Source of the DNA: Lachnospiraceae bacterium
GTDB lineage: Bacteria > Bacillota > Clostridia > Lachnospirales > Lachnospiraceae
Length of the DNA: 49,697 bases
Direction: 5' to 3'
Assembly (NCBI GenBank): GCA_024687745.1
Contig: JAILEM010000129.1
Coordinates: forward strand, 1 to 49,697
Part shown: one piece after another, positions 14,963 through 23,880 of the stretch
Layout of the letters: each line of letters begins with the position of its first letter
Numbering within the stretch: position 1 is the stretch's first letter
The notes under the pieces: model-generated
What the model saw: only the letters and a program-made list of their open reading frames with translations
What the model was told of the DNA's origin: nothing
Database searches by the model: none
Translations under genes and position numbers: made by a program

Positions 14963-17213
14963 AATAAAGCCCTTCTGTCCATTCGGGCAGGTCGACCTCA
15001 CTCTCATGCCATTGTGTATAATCTTCAAACTCTATACCAAGCATTTCTCTCCACTCATGATCGGTAAGTCTGTTCTCCATTGGCCATGGGAATTCATAGA
15101 AGGTATAAACTGCTCCCCGTGCAATCTTTATCTTGCCATCCACCTTGATAAGTACATAGATGTCCCTGGGATCCCCCGTTCCTACCTCGAGTACGGATCC
15201 GTTGGGGTCGGTAGCCACATCGGCAATAATAGCCGCAGGGTATTCTTCCGATGAGAACATATCTGTTCCGGCCTGGTCTCTGTTCGCAACCACCCAGAAA
15301 TGCTCTATCTCTCCGCCGTAGCATCTGATCAGCTCATACTCCTCATCGGTAAGCACCTCATCCTTAAGCTCCTTTATTGATATATCCCTTAACTTTGCCG
15401 ATAGATCAGCTAAAATATCCAGATCCTCTTCATTATCCTTAGTAAGGTAACCAAAATCCGAGAGTCCCTCCTTGGTTGCGACCACGAGATTGTGAAGTCT
15501 TGAATATACCCTGACCTCAGGTTCCACATAACCTCTGTCATCATATTCCTCGATATCACCGCCGCCCATTTCGGCCATGAGCTGTTTTGAATAAAGTATG
15601 GTATCATGCTTAAGCTCTGCATAGCTTCCAAGGAAAGTGATAAGATCCTTTATCTTCCACTTGTCACTGAGCATAAAGGATGGATATCCCTCGCCCTTTT
15701 CCTCTATCACGGGTCTTAACATATTTAACCACTCCGAATAAAGAGAAGCGTTCCAGAGAGTCTCATCGGCATCTTCTATCTCAGCCCTGAGCTTATCCAT
15801 ATTTTCCGTATAGCCTTCGTAGTCCGTGGCACCCATATCATCAAGAATGGATAATGCTGTTTCTGAACCAAAGGCTGCCGGCACATCAAGAGCATCCGGA
15901 AGCATACGCTTATCTCCATCACTGTTTTCATCCACAGCTGAAAATACCAGTTTGGAGAATACCGCTGTATCTATGGAAAATCTCTGCCCCATGAATCTGA
16001 AGCCTGTTGACTTACTCTCCTTATCCTCTGCGCTGTCATCCTGATATACGACAACAGAATTGATCTTAGGTTTTTTAAGTTCTCCCGTAAGAGTGTGGAA
16101 TTCATCAAAAAGAGAATCGTCAGCCATAAGTCCGGAAGCATTTACGTCTTCACCGTAAACTGCATCTATTATCGGCTTATATTCATAATATCCGCTGTCA
16201 TCGGCTGCACCTGCAAAGAAGGTCGTGACAGAATAGATCTTTTCCCAGCTCTCAAGTACTTCATCCTTCATTGCAAGAGTCATAAGAAGGGCACTTCTGT
16301 CAAGATCCGTATTGCCATCCGGGTCTTCCCTTGTAAAATTCATTCTGCCATACCACATCATGGTCTTAAAGTATCTGCGAAGGTTCTCGTCATCATCATA
16401 ATATCCCCTTGGGATAAACTGTGAATAATCCTCTTCATGATCAAAAAGGGGAGAATCGGCTATGCCGGATGCAGCTTCAATAAGCTCAAGCTCCTTCCCG
16501 ACCTCATCCTTCAGATCTTCATCTATCTCTGCGGAATCATCGAGAAGACAGGCTGCAACATTGAAAAAGCCAAGATTTACTTTTGCGGCTTTTTCCCATT
16601 TGCTTCCCTTAAGCTCCTCATACTGGGCTTTGGACTCTTTGAGCATGCTTGCGGTAAGCTCATTTAACTCTTCATATAGATAATTCTTTTCCGTATTCCT
16701 TAACAGATATGAAAAATACAGATGATATGTATGAAGCAGGGAATCAACGGTTACAAAACTTGGAACATAACCATATCTGTTATATTCATAGGAATCAAAA
16801 AATTCTCTTCCGCCATAGCTGCTGATATAAAAATAATCTTCCTTTAATCTCTCCTTCTGCTCATCATCCAGATAGAAAAGGTCAAGATTATAAACATTAC
16901 CCAGATCGTCATCCACCTCATAGGGCTCTGTTGTTGCCTCTGTCTCCTCTATATCGGCTTCCATATATTTTGCGACCAAAGAGTTTCTATCAAGACTTTC
17001 AGGGCTTTCTATAACCCTTGTCTCCGACCCTTCTTTTATATCTTCATCTCCGGCTTCTTCATTATCTGACGCAACTTCTTCATCTGAAGCTTCTTCAGAC
17101 TCTTTGGTGTTTTGCGCATTTTCATAAACTCCTGCAGGAGCTGCCTGACATCCCAGGGATGTAAATGATATGGCGGATGCAACAATAATTGCTGCTATTC
17201 TTTTGTAATTCAT
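14946..17213 (-). CDS. DUF3160-family secreted lipoprotein
   Basis: The 755-residue protein begins with a lipoprotein signal ending in TSLGC (Cys22), then an acidic low-complexity linker rich in Glu, Asp, Ser and Ala. The remainder fits what I recall of DUF3160 proteins: YGYVPSFVTVDSLLHTYHLYF, FMGQRFSID, and a C-terminal region with ADVATDPNGSVLEVG. The function of this family is not established as far as I know. The protein would be anchored outside the cytoplasmic membrane. The start has a GAGAGGTG ribosome site. It lies about 54 bases downstream of the GH94 phosphorylase gene and overlaps the small membrane-protein gene at its 3' end, so the three may be cotranscribed. Confidence 0.85.
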   Translation of the reverse strand: MNYKRIAAIIVASAISFTSLGCQAAPAGVYENAQNTKESEEASDEEVASDNEEAGDEDIKEGSETRVIESPESLDRNSLVAKYMEADIEETEATTEPYEVDDDLGNVYNLDLFYLDDEQKERLKEDYFYISSYGGREFFDSYEYNRYGYVPSFVTVDSLLHTYHLYFSYLLRNTEKNYLYEELNELTASMLKESKAQYEELKGSKWEKAAKVNLGFFNVAACLLDDSAEIDEDLKDEVGKELELIEAASGIADSPLFDHEEDYSQFIPRGYYDDDENLRRYFKTMMWYGRMNFTREDPDGNTDLDRSALLMTLAMKDEVLESWEKIYSVTTFFAGAADDSGYYEYKPIIDAVYGEDVNASGLMADDSLFDEFHTLTGELKKPKINSVVVYQDDSAEDKESKSTGFRFMGQRFSIDTAVFSKLVFSAVDENSDGDKRMLPDALDVPAAFGSETALSILDDMGATDYEGYTENMDKLRAEIEDADETLWNASLYSEWLNMLRPVIEEKGEGYPSFMLSDKWKIKDLITFLGSYAELKHDTILYSKQLMAEMGGGDIEEYDDRGYVEPEVRVYSRLHNLVVATKEGLSDFGYLTKDNEEDLDILADLSAKLRDISIKELKDEVLTDEEYELIRCYGGEIEHFWVVANRDQAGTDMFSSEEYPAAIIADVATDPNGSVLEVGTGDPRDIYVLIKVDGKIKIARGAVYTFYEFPWPMENRLTDHEWREMLGIEFEDYTQWHESEVDLPEWTEGLYYEPEY

Positions 17214-17267
17214 GCTTTCACCTCTCTTTCATATTCAAACTGTAATTGGTTTTATTATACAAAACAT

Positions 17268-19664
17268 CTATCCCATTATAACACAGATTTCGTTTTCCTC
17301 TTTAAGATCTGAAGCTTTTACAAGATTACCGGGCTGTCTGACACCGTTAAGTAAGATCTCCTTTACTCCCGACTCCCTGTGTGCGCTGTTATCGATCTTT
17401 ATGTGAAGCTTTGATCCTCTGAAATTCTTTTCTATCTTAAGTCCATCCCACTTTGATGGTATGGATGGATCTATTAAGAGCCCCTTAGCATTTGGTCTCA
17501 TTCCAAGGATTCCCTCCACACAGCCGACCATAATTGTAGATGCCGTTCCCGTAAGCCAGTGCACATGTGATCTTCCTTCATAAGGGGATCTTTTTGATTC
17601 CGTGAACTGTCCATGGGCATAAGGTTCTATCACTCTCTGTTCTGCCTTCTCATTCATGGCAGCTGGTGATGTCTCCATAAAGTATTCAAAGGCTCTGTCA
17701 CCTCTTCCAAGAAGACTCTCGGCAAGGATCAGCCATCCCTGGCTCTGTGAGAAGATCCCTCCGTTCTCCTTTGTATCGGGATTGAAAATATGCATAAGCG
17801 CACCCTCAAACATGTGATCTACATAGGGAGGCTCCATAAGCTTTGCACCATAGGGTGTGTTGAGAATGGAATATACGCTGTCCATAACGGTATATGCCTG
17901 ATCATCCGAAGCAAATCCGGAAATAACAGACCAGCTTTGCGGGTTCAGCCACATATTAGCCTCAGGATCCTTCCTTGCTCCGACTATCTCTCCCGTATCC
18001 CTTATACCTCTTATGAATCTGTCCTGATCATAGCACTCAGAGAGAGCCCCGGAAAGATCTGCCCGTATCCTTTTTAAATACTCACAGTATTCCTCATCAC
18101 CCCTGTCCTTTGCAAGCTCAAGCATCATATTCATTGCATAATAGAGCTGGAATGCAACAAAGGTAGATTCTCCCTTTGCTCCAAGTCTTAAGCAATCATT
18201 CCAGTCGGCATGAAGTCCGGCAGGCATATTATGCTCTCCCATTCTCTCCACGGAAAAATCTATGGCCTTTTTAAGATGGTCATACACAGTTGCCTCCCCG
18301 CCGTTTGCATATACTATCACCTCGTCAAGGAAGGCTGTATTACCACTCTCTCCAAGATATTTATATATTGTGGGGAAGAGCCAGAGAGCATCATCGGCCC
18401 TGTATGAGGGATGCCCTGTTTCCCTTACGTATTCAGGGTCATCGGGAGTATTCTCATGACCCGCATTATGTGTAAATTTTACCAGAGGCAGGCCTCCCCC
18501 GTTATCGACCTGGGCGGAGAGCATAAATCTTATCTTCCCAAGTGCCATCTCAGGATCCAGATGTATGATACCCTGTATATCCTGAACCGTATCCCTGTAG
18601 CCATATCCGTTTCTCAGCCCGCAATAGATGAGCGAAGCCGCCCTTGACCAGGTAAAGGTGATAAAGCACTGATAGGCATTCCATACATTGACCATATTAT
18701 TAAATTCATCCGATGGTGTTTCAACCTTAAAATTATCAAGCTTTGAATGCCAGTAGGATCTGAGCTTTGAAACCTCTCTGTCCACTGCTCCGTCAGCTTC
18801 ATACTCGTTGATTATCCTCTCTGCCGTCTCATTATCTGCCTGTCCGAGAATATATACAAGCTCTCTTGTCTCTGAAGGCTTTAAGATGAAATCGGTCTGA
18901 AGCGCCCCACAGGAATTGTCATTATAGTTCAATACATTATCACAGTGACCTCTCTCGACTGCCAAAGGGTTAGAAAAGTTTCTGTAAGCGCCGATGAAAT
19001 TATCTATATTACCGTTATAGGCATCAACCTTTCCCTTTGCCAGTCCCAAAAACCTCTCCTTGTGATTAGAACCTGTACTATCCTTTTTTTCATTTTCACA
19101 TATATGCTGAAGTATCTTATTACCTTCAAAGGAAGTTCTTGAAATAAAAAGGGAGTACTGGATGTTTACCTGGTCCTGAGAATAATTAGGCTCATTGGTA
19201 AACTCCACAAATCCAAACGAGGAAAGCTCTCTCTCACCTTCTGAAAGATTTGTGACCTTAAGTCTCCATACCTCACAGGTCTTATCCTTAGGCACATAAT
19301 AGGTCACCTCAGACCTTATCCCTGAGTACTCTGAGGTTATAATGGTATAACCCGTCCCGTGCCTGCATTCATTTTTATAATCATTAAGATCCTTTCCCAC
19401 AGGCTGCCACGTAGCCGACCAGTAATCTCTGCTTTTGTTGTCTCTTATGTAGATATATCTTCCGGGAAGAGCCATTTTGGAATTAAATCTAAACCTTGTT
19501 ATCCTACCGTTTGCTCCGCTCTTTACAAAACTGTATCCCTCTGCATTATTGGATATTATGGCTCCATATTCGGGTGACCCAAGATAATTGCACCAGGGGG
19601 CAGGTGTATCGGGCTTTGTGATAACATACTCCCTCATACCCATATCAAAATGACCGAATTTCAT
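17268..19664 (-). CDS. GH94-family disaccharide phosphorylase (cellobiose/chitobiose phosphorylase-like)
   Basis: The 798-residue length matches GH94 phosphorylases, which split a beta-glucoside with phosphate to give a sugar 1-phosphate. The N-terminal beta domain begins MKFGHFDMGMREYVITKP, and YLGSPEYGAIISN is typical. The catalytic (alpha/alpha)6 barrel carries the motif DWND at 487-490; Asp490 aligns by motif with the general acid of cellobiose phosphorylases. The segment YGYRDTVQDIQG and RLGAKGES differ from the classic cellobiose-phosphorylase wording RDSNQD, so chitobiose or another disaccharide is possible. There is no signal peptide, so it acts on imported sugars. An AGGAGG ribosome site precedes the start, 24 bases after the rubrerythrin stop. 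Confidence 0.88.
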   Translation of the reverse strand: MKFGHFDMGMREYVITKPDTPAPWCNYLGSPEYGAIISNNAEGYSFVKSGANGRITRFRFNSKMALPGRYIYIRDNKSRDYWSATWQPVGKDLNDYKNECRHGTGYTIITSEYSGIRSEVTYYVPKDKTCEVWRLKVTNLSEGERELSSFGFVEFTNEPNYSQDQVNIQYSLFISRTSFEGNKILQHICENEKKDSTGSNHKERFLGLAKGKVDAYNGNIDNFIGAYRNFSNPLAVERGHCDNVLNYNDNSCGALQTDFILKPSETRELVYILGQADNETAERIINEYEADGAVDREVSKLRSYWHSKLDNFKVETPSDEFNNMVNVWNAYQCFITFTWSRAASLIYCGLRNGYGYRDTVQDIQGIIHLDPEMALGKIRFMLSAQVDNGGGLPLVKFTHNAGHENTPDDPEYVRETGHPSYRADDALWLFPTIYKYLGESGNTAFLDEVIVYANGGEATVYDHLKKAIDFSVERMGEHNMPAGLHADWNDCLRLGAKGESTFVAFQLYYAMNMMLELAKDRGDEEYCEYLKRIRADLSGALSECYDQDRFIRGIRDTGEIVGARKDPEANMWLNPQSWSVISGFASDDQAYTVMDSVYSILNTPYGAKLMEPPYVDHMFEGALMHIFNPDTKENGGIFSQSQGWLILAESLLGRGDRAFEYFMETSPAAMNEKAEQRVIEPYAHGQFTESKRSPYEGRSHVHWLTGTASTIMVGCVEGILGMRPNAKGLLIDPSIPSKWDGLKIEKNFRGSKLHIKIDNSAHRESGVKEILLNGVRQPGNLVKASDLKEENEICVIMG

Positions 19665-19688
19665 CTCAAACCTCCTAAATATATGCTA

Positions 19689-20228
19689 TCAGTAGTTTTC
19701 AGCCCTTACTTCAAAATAGCTCCTTGGATGTGCGCAAACAGGACAGATGTCGGGAGCCTTGGTTCCAACGACTATATGACCGCAGTTCCTGCATTCCCAT
19801 ACCTTGACCTCGCTCTTTTCAAATACACTTTTAGTCTCAACATTATCAAGAAGTTTACGATATCTTTCTTCATGTGTCTTCTCTATAGCGGCAACGCCTC
19901 TGAATTTTTCGGCGAGCTCATGAAAACCTTCCTCATCCGCAGTCTTTGCAAAGCCATCATACATATCGGTCCACTCATAGTTTTCGCCGTCTGCTGCCTG
20001 CACAAGGTTTGCTGCAGTATCTCCTATTCCGCCAAGCTCCTTAAACCACATTTTTGCATGTTCCTTTTCATTATCCGCCGTTTTTAAAAAGAGGGCCGAT
20101 ATCTGCTCATATCCCTCTTTTTTTGCAACCGATGCAAAATAAGTATACTTATTCCTTGCCTGGCTCTCTCCTGCAAATGCGGTCTGCAGATTCTTTTCTG
20201 TCTGTGTTCCTTCATACTTATTACCCAT
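19689..20228 (-). CDS. rbr: Rubrerythrin
   Basis: The 179-residue protein has a ferritin-like four-helix di-iron domain, with [17 protein letters not shown] near the start and [14 protein letters not shown] mid-domain supplying ExxH ligands, plus [13 protein letters not shown]-terminal rubredoxin-like FeS4 module carries CRNCGH and CPVC. Rubrerythrin is a cytoplasmic NADH-linked hydrogen peroxide reductase of anaerobes, protecting against oxygen exposure. The start has a strong AGGAGG site. I found no PerR-like operator by eye in the upstream gap and no convincing -35/-10 pair. It may be cotranscribed with the GH94 gene that begins 24 bases after its stop. Confidence 0.95.
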   Translation of the reverse strand: MGNKYEGTQTEKNLQTAFAGESQARNKYTYFASVAKKEGYEQISALFLKTADNEKEHAKMWFKELGGIGDTAANLVQAADGENYEWTDMYDGFAKTADEEGFHELAEKFRGVAAIEKTHEERYRKLLDNVETKSVFEKSEVKVWECRNCGHIVVGTKAPDICPVCAHPRSYFEVRAENY

Positions 20229-20391
20229 TAGTTTACCTCCTGTACGTACTCTGTATGTTCTGTTACCCGTTATACCGTTTTTTCTTCCCTAAGCTTTCAT
20301 TTTACGGCATTTATGGTTTTATTCTACACCACCCGGCATACTTTTACCATGCAAAAAGATAAGATAAATATAAGAACAGATAAGACGATAT

Positions 20392-20420
20392 TTGAAATAA
20401 TCCGGCAAATAATATATTAT
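20392..20420 (+). promoter_or_regulatory. sigma-A promoter of the GH28-like gene
   Basis: The -35 is TTGAAA (20392-20397), the spacer is 17 bases and the -10 is TATTAT (20415-20420). It is the only plus-strand promoter I can support and faces the only clear plus-strand gene. The leader would be about 105 bases. Confidence 0.75.
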
Positions 20421-20433
20421 GTATTTTATCGGG

Positions 20434-20454
20434 AAATCGTCTTTAATACGATTT
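20434..20454. promoter_or_regulatory. Inverted repeat downstream of the GH28-like promoter, possible operator
   Basis: AAATCGT, a seven-base spacer CTTTAAT, then ACGATTT form a perfect seven-base inverted repeat. It begins about 14 bases after the -10 box, a position suited to a repressor. A related half-site ACGATATTT overlaps the -35 at 20385-20393. The cognate regulator is not in the window. Confidence 0.45.
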
Positions 20455-20531
20455 ATTGATCGTTTTGTAAATTAATGATGACTGTATCAGACGTTTCCCA
20501 CGATCGATCAATTCAACAGGGAGACCATCAG

Positions 20532-21851
20532 ATGAAAATTGATTTACTTGACTACGGTGCGTTAGGTGACGGAATTTCAAACGACGGGAAGATCATACAG
20601 AAGGCAATAGATGACTGTTTCGAAAACGGCGGCGGAAAGGTAGTCTTTTCCGGTGGACACACATACAGAAGCGGAGCTCTTATCCTTAGATCCGGGGTGG
20701 AATTACATCTTGAGACGGGAGCTACACTTAAGGCAGTTGATGATCTGAATTTACTTGATCTGTTCGGGAAGGGAAAGGATATAAACAGGGAGCTTTCAAA
20801 ACCCACCTATGAAGCCTGCGATTATGACGGAGCGCCGGCCTTTTACTTTATATACTGTAAGGATGCCGAAAATGTTGCCATTACGGGCTTGGGAAGTATT
20901 GACGGTAACGAGGGCATATTCTACGGAAAAGAAACGAAATGGCATATAGACGGAAGCTTTTATCCAAGGGCACCGCTTTTATATATGGTAAATATACATC
21001 ATCTTACCATAGAGGGCGTTACGCTTACAAATTCGGCCTTCTGGACTACCCATCTTATTGGATGTAAAGATGTCCTCATACAGGGAATCCGTATACTCAA
21101 CAATCTAAGACTGGCAAACTGTGATGGGATAGATCCTGATCATTGCCGCAATGTAAGGATCATCGGGTGTCATATCGAAACCGCCGATGATTGTATAGTA
21201 TTTAAAAATACAGCCCAGTTCATGCAATACGGACCCTGCGAAAACATAACAGTCAGTGACTGCACACTTACATCTACCAGTGCAGCCATCAAATTCGGAA
21301 GTGAAAGCGAAGACCTGTTCCGTAATATTACCGTAAACAACTGTATCATAAGCAGGACAAACAGAGCCATATCCCTGATGCTTCGCGATAAGGGTTCGAT
21401 CGAAAACGTCATTTTTTCAAATATCTGTATTGATACCAGGATGTTTTCAAAACTCCACTGGTGGGGTTCTGCCGAGCCGATCGTGATAACTGCTGTTAAA
21501 AGAAGCTATGATACTGTGACGGGTCATATAAAAAATATCACCTTCAGCAATATTAATGCCGAAGGCGAAAACGGTATCTTCATATATTCCGATGAGGAAG
21601 ACAAGATCAGGGATTTAAGCTTTGAACATGTAAATATAAGTCTTGTCAAAAAGACAGACCACCCCAAGGATACCTATGATATAAGGCCAACAACAGGTGA
21701 AGGGCTTATAAAGGCTCCTTTAAGGGAGGTCTTTATAAAAAATGCGACAGGCATTTACTTTAATAACTGCAGGTTTGAGGCTTCCGAAGAAATAAGACCA
21801 TATATGGAAGAACCTGTTCATCTTGAAAATTCATCCGTTACAGGACTATAA
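20532..21851 (+). CDS. GH28-like right-handed beta-helix glycoside hydrolase
   Basis: From the ATG at 20532 (MKIDLLDYGALGDG, preceded by AGGGAG eight bases upstream) the protein has 439 residues; the upstream ATG at 20475 lacks a ribosome site. The opening DYGALGDGISNDGKIIQKAI is the usual pectate-lyase-fold/polygalacturonase start. NCDGIDPDHCRNV and ADDCIVFK give the Asp-rich active-site signature of GH28. However, the canonical GHG and RIK motifs are replaced by TSTSAAIKFGSES and NRAISLMLRDKG. A divergent substrate or altered catalysis is therefore likely, although similar variants exist in bacterial GH28 groups as I recall. There is no signal peptide, implying action on imported oligosaccharides. 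It stands on the opposite strand, convergent with a TIM-barrel-like gene. Confidence 0.85.
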   Translation: MKIDLLDYGALGDGISNDGKIIQKAIDDCFENGGGKVVFSGGHTYRSGALILRSGVELHLETGATLKAVDDLNLLDLFGKGKDINRELSKPTYEACDYDGAPAFYFIYCKDAENVAITGLGSIDGNEGIFYGKETKWHIDGSFYPRAPLLYMVNIHHLTIEGVTLTNSAFWTTHLIGCKDVLIQGIRILNNLRLANCDGIDPDHCRNVRIIGCHIETADDCIVFKNTAQFMQYGPCENITVSDCTLTSTSAAIKFGSESEDLFRNITVNNCIISRTNRAISLMLRDKGSIENVIFSNICIDTRMFSKLHWWGSAEPIVITAVKRSYDTVTGHIKNITFSNINAEGENGIFIYSDEEDKIRDLSFEHVNISLVKKTDHPKDTYDIRPTTGEGLIKAPLREVFIKNATGIYFNNCRFEASEEIRPYMEEPVHLENSSVTGL

Positions 21852-21854
21852 GGA

Positions 21855-21886
21855 TTTCCCGGCTTTTTGTTTCTATTTCCGGGAAA
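21855..21886. terminator. Possible bidirectional terminator between convergent genes
   Basis: TTTCCCGG and CCGGGAAA form a perfect eight-base inverted repeat around a 16-base T-rich loop. It begins just after the GH28-like stop codon and overlaps the 3' end of the convergent gene. It is not followed by a clean T run on either strand, so termination efficiency is uncertain. Confidence 0.45.
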
Positions 21887-23636
21887 CCCTCTTTATCTTA
21901 TACGCAGCTATCCTTCCTGCTAAGGCTCTTATATCAAAGCAGGCCTCTCCCTCATTATTTATATACAAAGGTTTTATCTCATTCCCACTGACTGTATCGA
22001 TCATACTCTCTGCTTCCTTTATAAAGATCTTTACATCAGTATCGGCTGTATGCCTGTCTGTATAATGATACAGCACGAAGGTATCATTGTCATATACAAA
22101 GATACTTGTCATACCCTCTCCCTCAAGCCTTATACCGTTGACGGCAAACTCTTTACGCATTCTGTTTAATACAGGCTCAGGATATTTCTGGATATCCGAA
22201 AAAGACTCGGGTATAACAAGAGTATACATCTGGCCGTCTCCGTAGGTATCTCTTGAAAATACCGTATAGCTCTCCTCATCCTTCACACCCTTGCAGACCG
22301 CACCCCAGGTCACATTATTCCTGAACTCGAGTACCGGTATCTCTATATTCTCCTTCGAATATGAGTTTTCCCATTTATAAAATCCCAGGGACTCTGAGGC
22401 AAAATCCTTTAAGCTTACATATCTGTCCCTGTTCCTTAAGGAGGTCATGGCCTTTAAGCCCCTGTCAAGCGTAGCCTTTACAAACCCGCTTGTAACTATG
22501 GCCTTGTTGCCTTTTGCCACATACTTATCAAGCTTATCCACAATATCCTCATCACAGGCAGATGACCTTGTAAGCAGCATTACCGGTGCATCCTCCTTAA
22601 ACCAGGGGGTTGTGACAATGGGAAATCCGTGCATACCAAGGTAATCCTGGACATTATCCTCTCCCTGGGAGGCATTGGGTATATAACAGGGAATACCTAT
22701 AGGTTCTCCAAGATCATCAAGAAGATCATCCAGCTTATCCAGCATAAATCCAAGCGCCGGAACATTTACCGTATCAACAAGGGCCTGGAAGCAGAACATC
22801 ATCATCTCCTTTGGCCTGGCAAATGCTGTCAGATAAGCCTGCTCAAGATAATAATCCAGCAGTCTGCAGTCAAAGGGATCGAACCATCCTCCGTTATTTC
22901 TTGAAGGTGCCATGTCATCCATATATCTCATAAGCGAAAAGGAAAGATATCTGGGCAGATGCTGATCAGTGTTAACAGGATCCCTCGTTTCCGTTCCCGT
23001 ATAGATATAATCAAATATATCCTTCTGACTTAACGGATCATACCCTGCCTCCTGGTAGCTTTCCATCCAGTTTGGATATTTGATGGTTATCTTACAGTCA
23101 GGGTTTACTTTCTTTGCCGGGCCAATTATATAATCCCTTGATATCTCATATTGCCTGTGAACCCTGTATTTTTCAAAGCTTCCGTCTTCTATACCGTTTT
23201 CTTTATTGAACTTATCCTTCTCAGCCCTGCACTTTTCACAGGTACAGTTGGTAAAATAAAAATCGTCTATGATAAATGCATCAAACATCTCTGCGTTGTA
23301 TTCTGCAGTCTCCTTTAACGTCTCGAGCATCTCCCGGTCATTATAACAGAAGGTATTAAAAAGACGCTGTTTTTTATGCCTTCCTTCTATATCGGGTATA
23401 CAGGTTGTCAGTCCTCCCTCAACCTTTATCCCGTTCTCCAAAAACACCCTTTTACACATTTTTGTCTGCTCTTTTGAAGCAAAAACACCGTCTCTGTATG
23501 GCTCAAGATAGACTTTATCGATCCTCATGTATTTTTTAAAAAAATCTATATCCTTTCGAAGCTTCTCTTCAGAAGTTTCTGCCGTTCCTTTTGCAACAAA
23601 ATAAACTACAAGTTCAAAATTTCTGTAATTGCCCAT
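21873..23636 (-). CDS. Unrecognised cytoplasmic protein, probable TIM-barrel glycoside-hydrolase-like fold
   Basis: I do not recognise a named family for this 587-residue protein. There is no signal peptide or membrane segment. The first 330 residues look like a TIM barrel: strand-like IDKVYLEPYRDGVF, then FDAFIIDDFYFTNCTCEKC, where two acidic residues end a strand and a CxCxxC-like cluster follows, then DCKITIKYPNW. The middle (IPCYIPNASQGEDNVQDYLGMHGFPIVTTPWF) resembles the glutamine-amidotransferase-like domain found after the barrel in some glycosidases, and the C-terminus looks like a small beta sandwich. Its position next to the GH28-like gene suggests oligosaccharide breakdown, which is inference. 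The start has a CGGAGG ribosome site. Confidence 0.75.
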   Translation of the reverse strand: MGNYRNFELVVYFVAKGTAETSEEKLRKDIDFFKKYMRIDKVYLEPYRDGVFASKEQTKMCKRVFLENGIKVEGGLTTCIPDIEGRHKKQRLFNTFCYNDREMLETLKETAEYNAEMFDAFIIDDFYFTNCTCEKCRAEKDKFNKENGIEDGSFEKYRVHRQYEISRDYIIGPAKKVNPDCKITIKYPNWMESYQEAGYDPLSQKDIFDYIYTGTETRDPVNTDQHLPRYLSFSLMRYMDDMAPSRNNGGWFDPFDCRLLDYYLEQAYLTAFARPKEMMMFCFQALVDTVNVPALGFMLDKLDDLLDDLGEPIGIPCYIPNASQGEDNVQDYLGMHGFPIVTTPWFKEDAPVMLLTRSSACDEDIVDKLDKYVAKGNKAIVTSGFVKATLDRGLKAMTSLRNRDRYVSLKDFASESLGFYKWENSYSKENIEIPVLEFRNNVTWGAVCKGVKDEESYTVFSRDTYGDGQMYTLVIPESFSDIQKYPEPVLNRMRKEFAVNGIRLEGEGMTSIFVYDNDTFVLYHYTDRHTADTDVKIFIKEAESMIDTVSGNEIKPLYINNEGEACFDIRALAGRIAAYKIKRVSRK

Positions 23637-23758
23637 TTTTAAACCTCCGTAAAGTTAATGAATCACCTTCAGTTATCATTATTATATATCAGCAGATCAT
23701 CATGTATTGTAAATAATTAAACGCGAATGGTAGATTATTAAGCAATCAAGCATAAAGA

Positions 23759-23793
23759 ATGACCTTCAAATACACATGGTACCTGAAGGTCAT
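23759..23793. repeat. Perfect 10-base inverted repeat downstream of the CAP-domain gene
   Basis: ATGACCTTCA and TGAAGGTCAT flank a 15-base loop containing the palindrome GGTACC. It lies between the CAP-domain gene stop (23881) and the start of the TIM-barrel-like gene (23636). On the minus strand only a weak TTCTTT follows, so it could be a terminator for the CAP gene or an operator for the gene downstream. Confidence 0.5.
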
Positions 23794-23880
23794 CTCACAC
23801 TCAACCAATATGGGTTAAACATTATCAGAGTTAATCATAATACATTCTTTTACTGTCTCCTGATCAGATATCTCCCGATA

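Larger units (their letters stand above)
20229..20531. other. Divergent intergenic region between rubrerythrin and the GH28-like gene
   Basis: This 303-base gap is A/T-rich. It holds the rubrerythrin ribosome site near the left end, repeated AGATAAGA-like words at about 20357-20388, a consensus plus-strand promoter (20392-20420) and an inverted repeat (20434-20454). An in-frame ATG at 20475 lies in the gap but lacks a ribosome site. No RNA gene was recognised. Confidence 0.6.

Noticed and set aside
20475-20531. An upstream ATG extending the GH28-like protein by 19 residues
   Set aside because: It has no ribosome site and the added residues are not family-like; the ATG at 20532 has AGGGAG and begins the conserved DYGALGDG segment.
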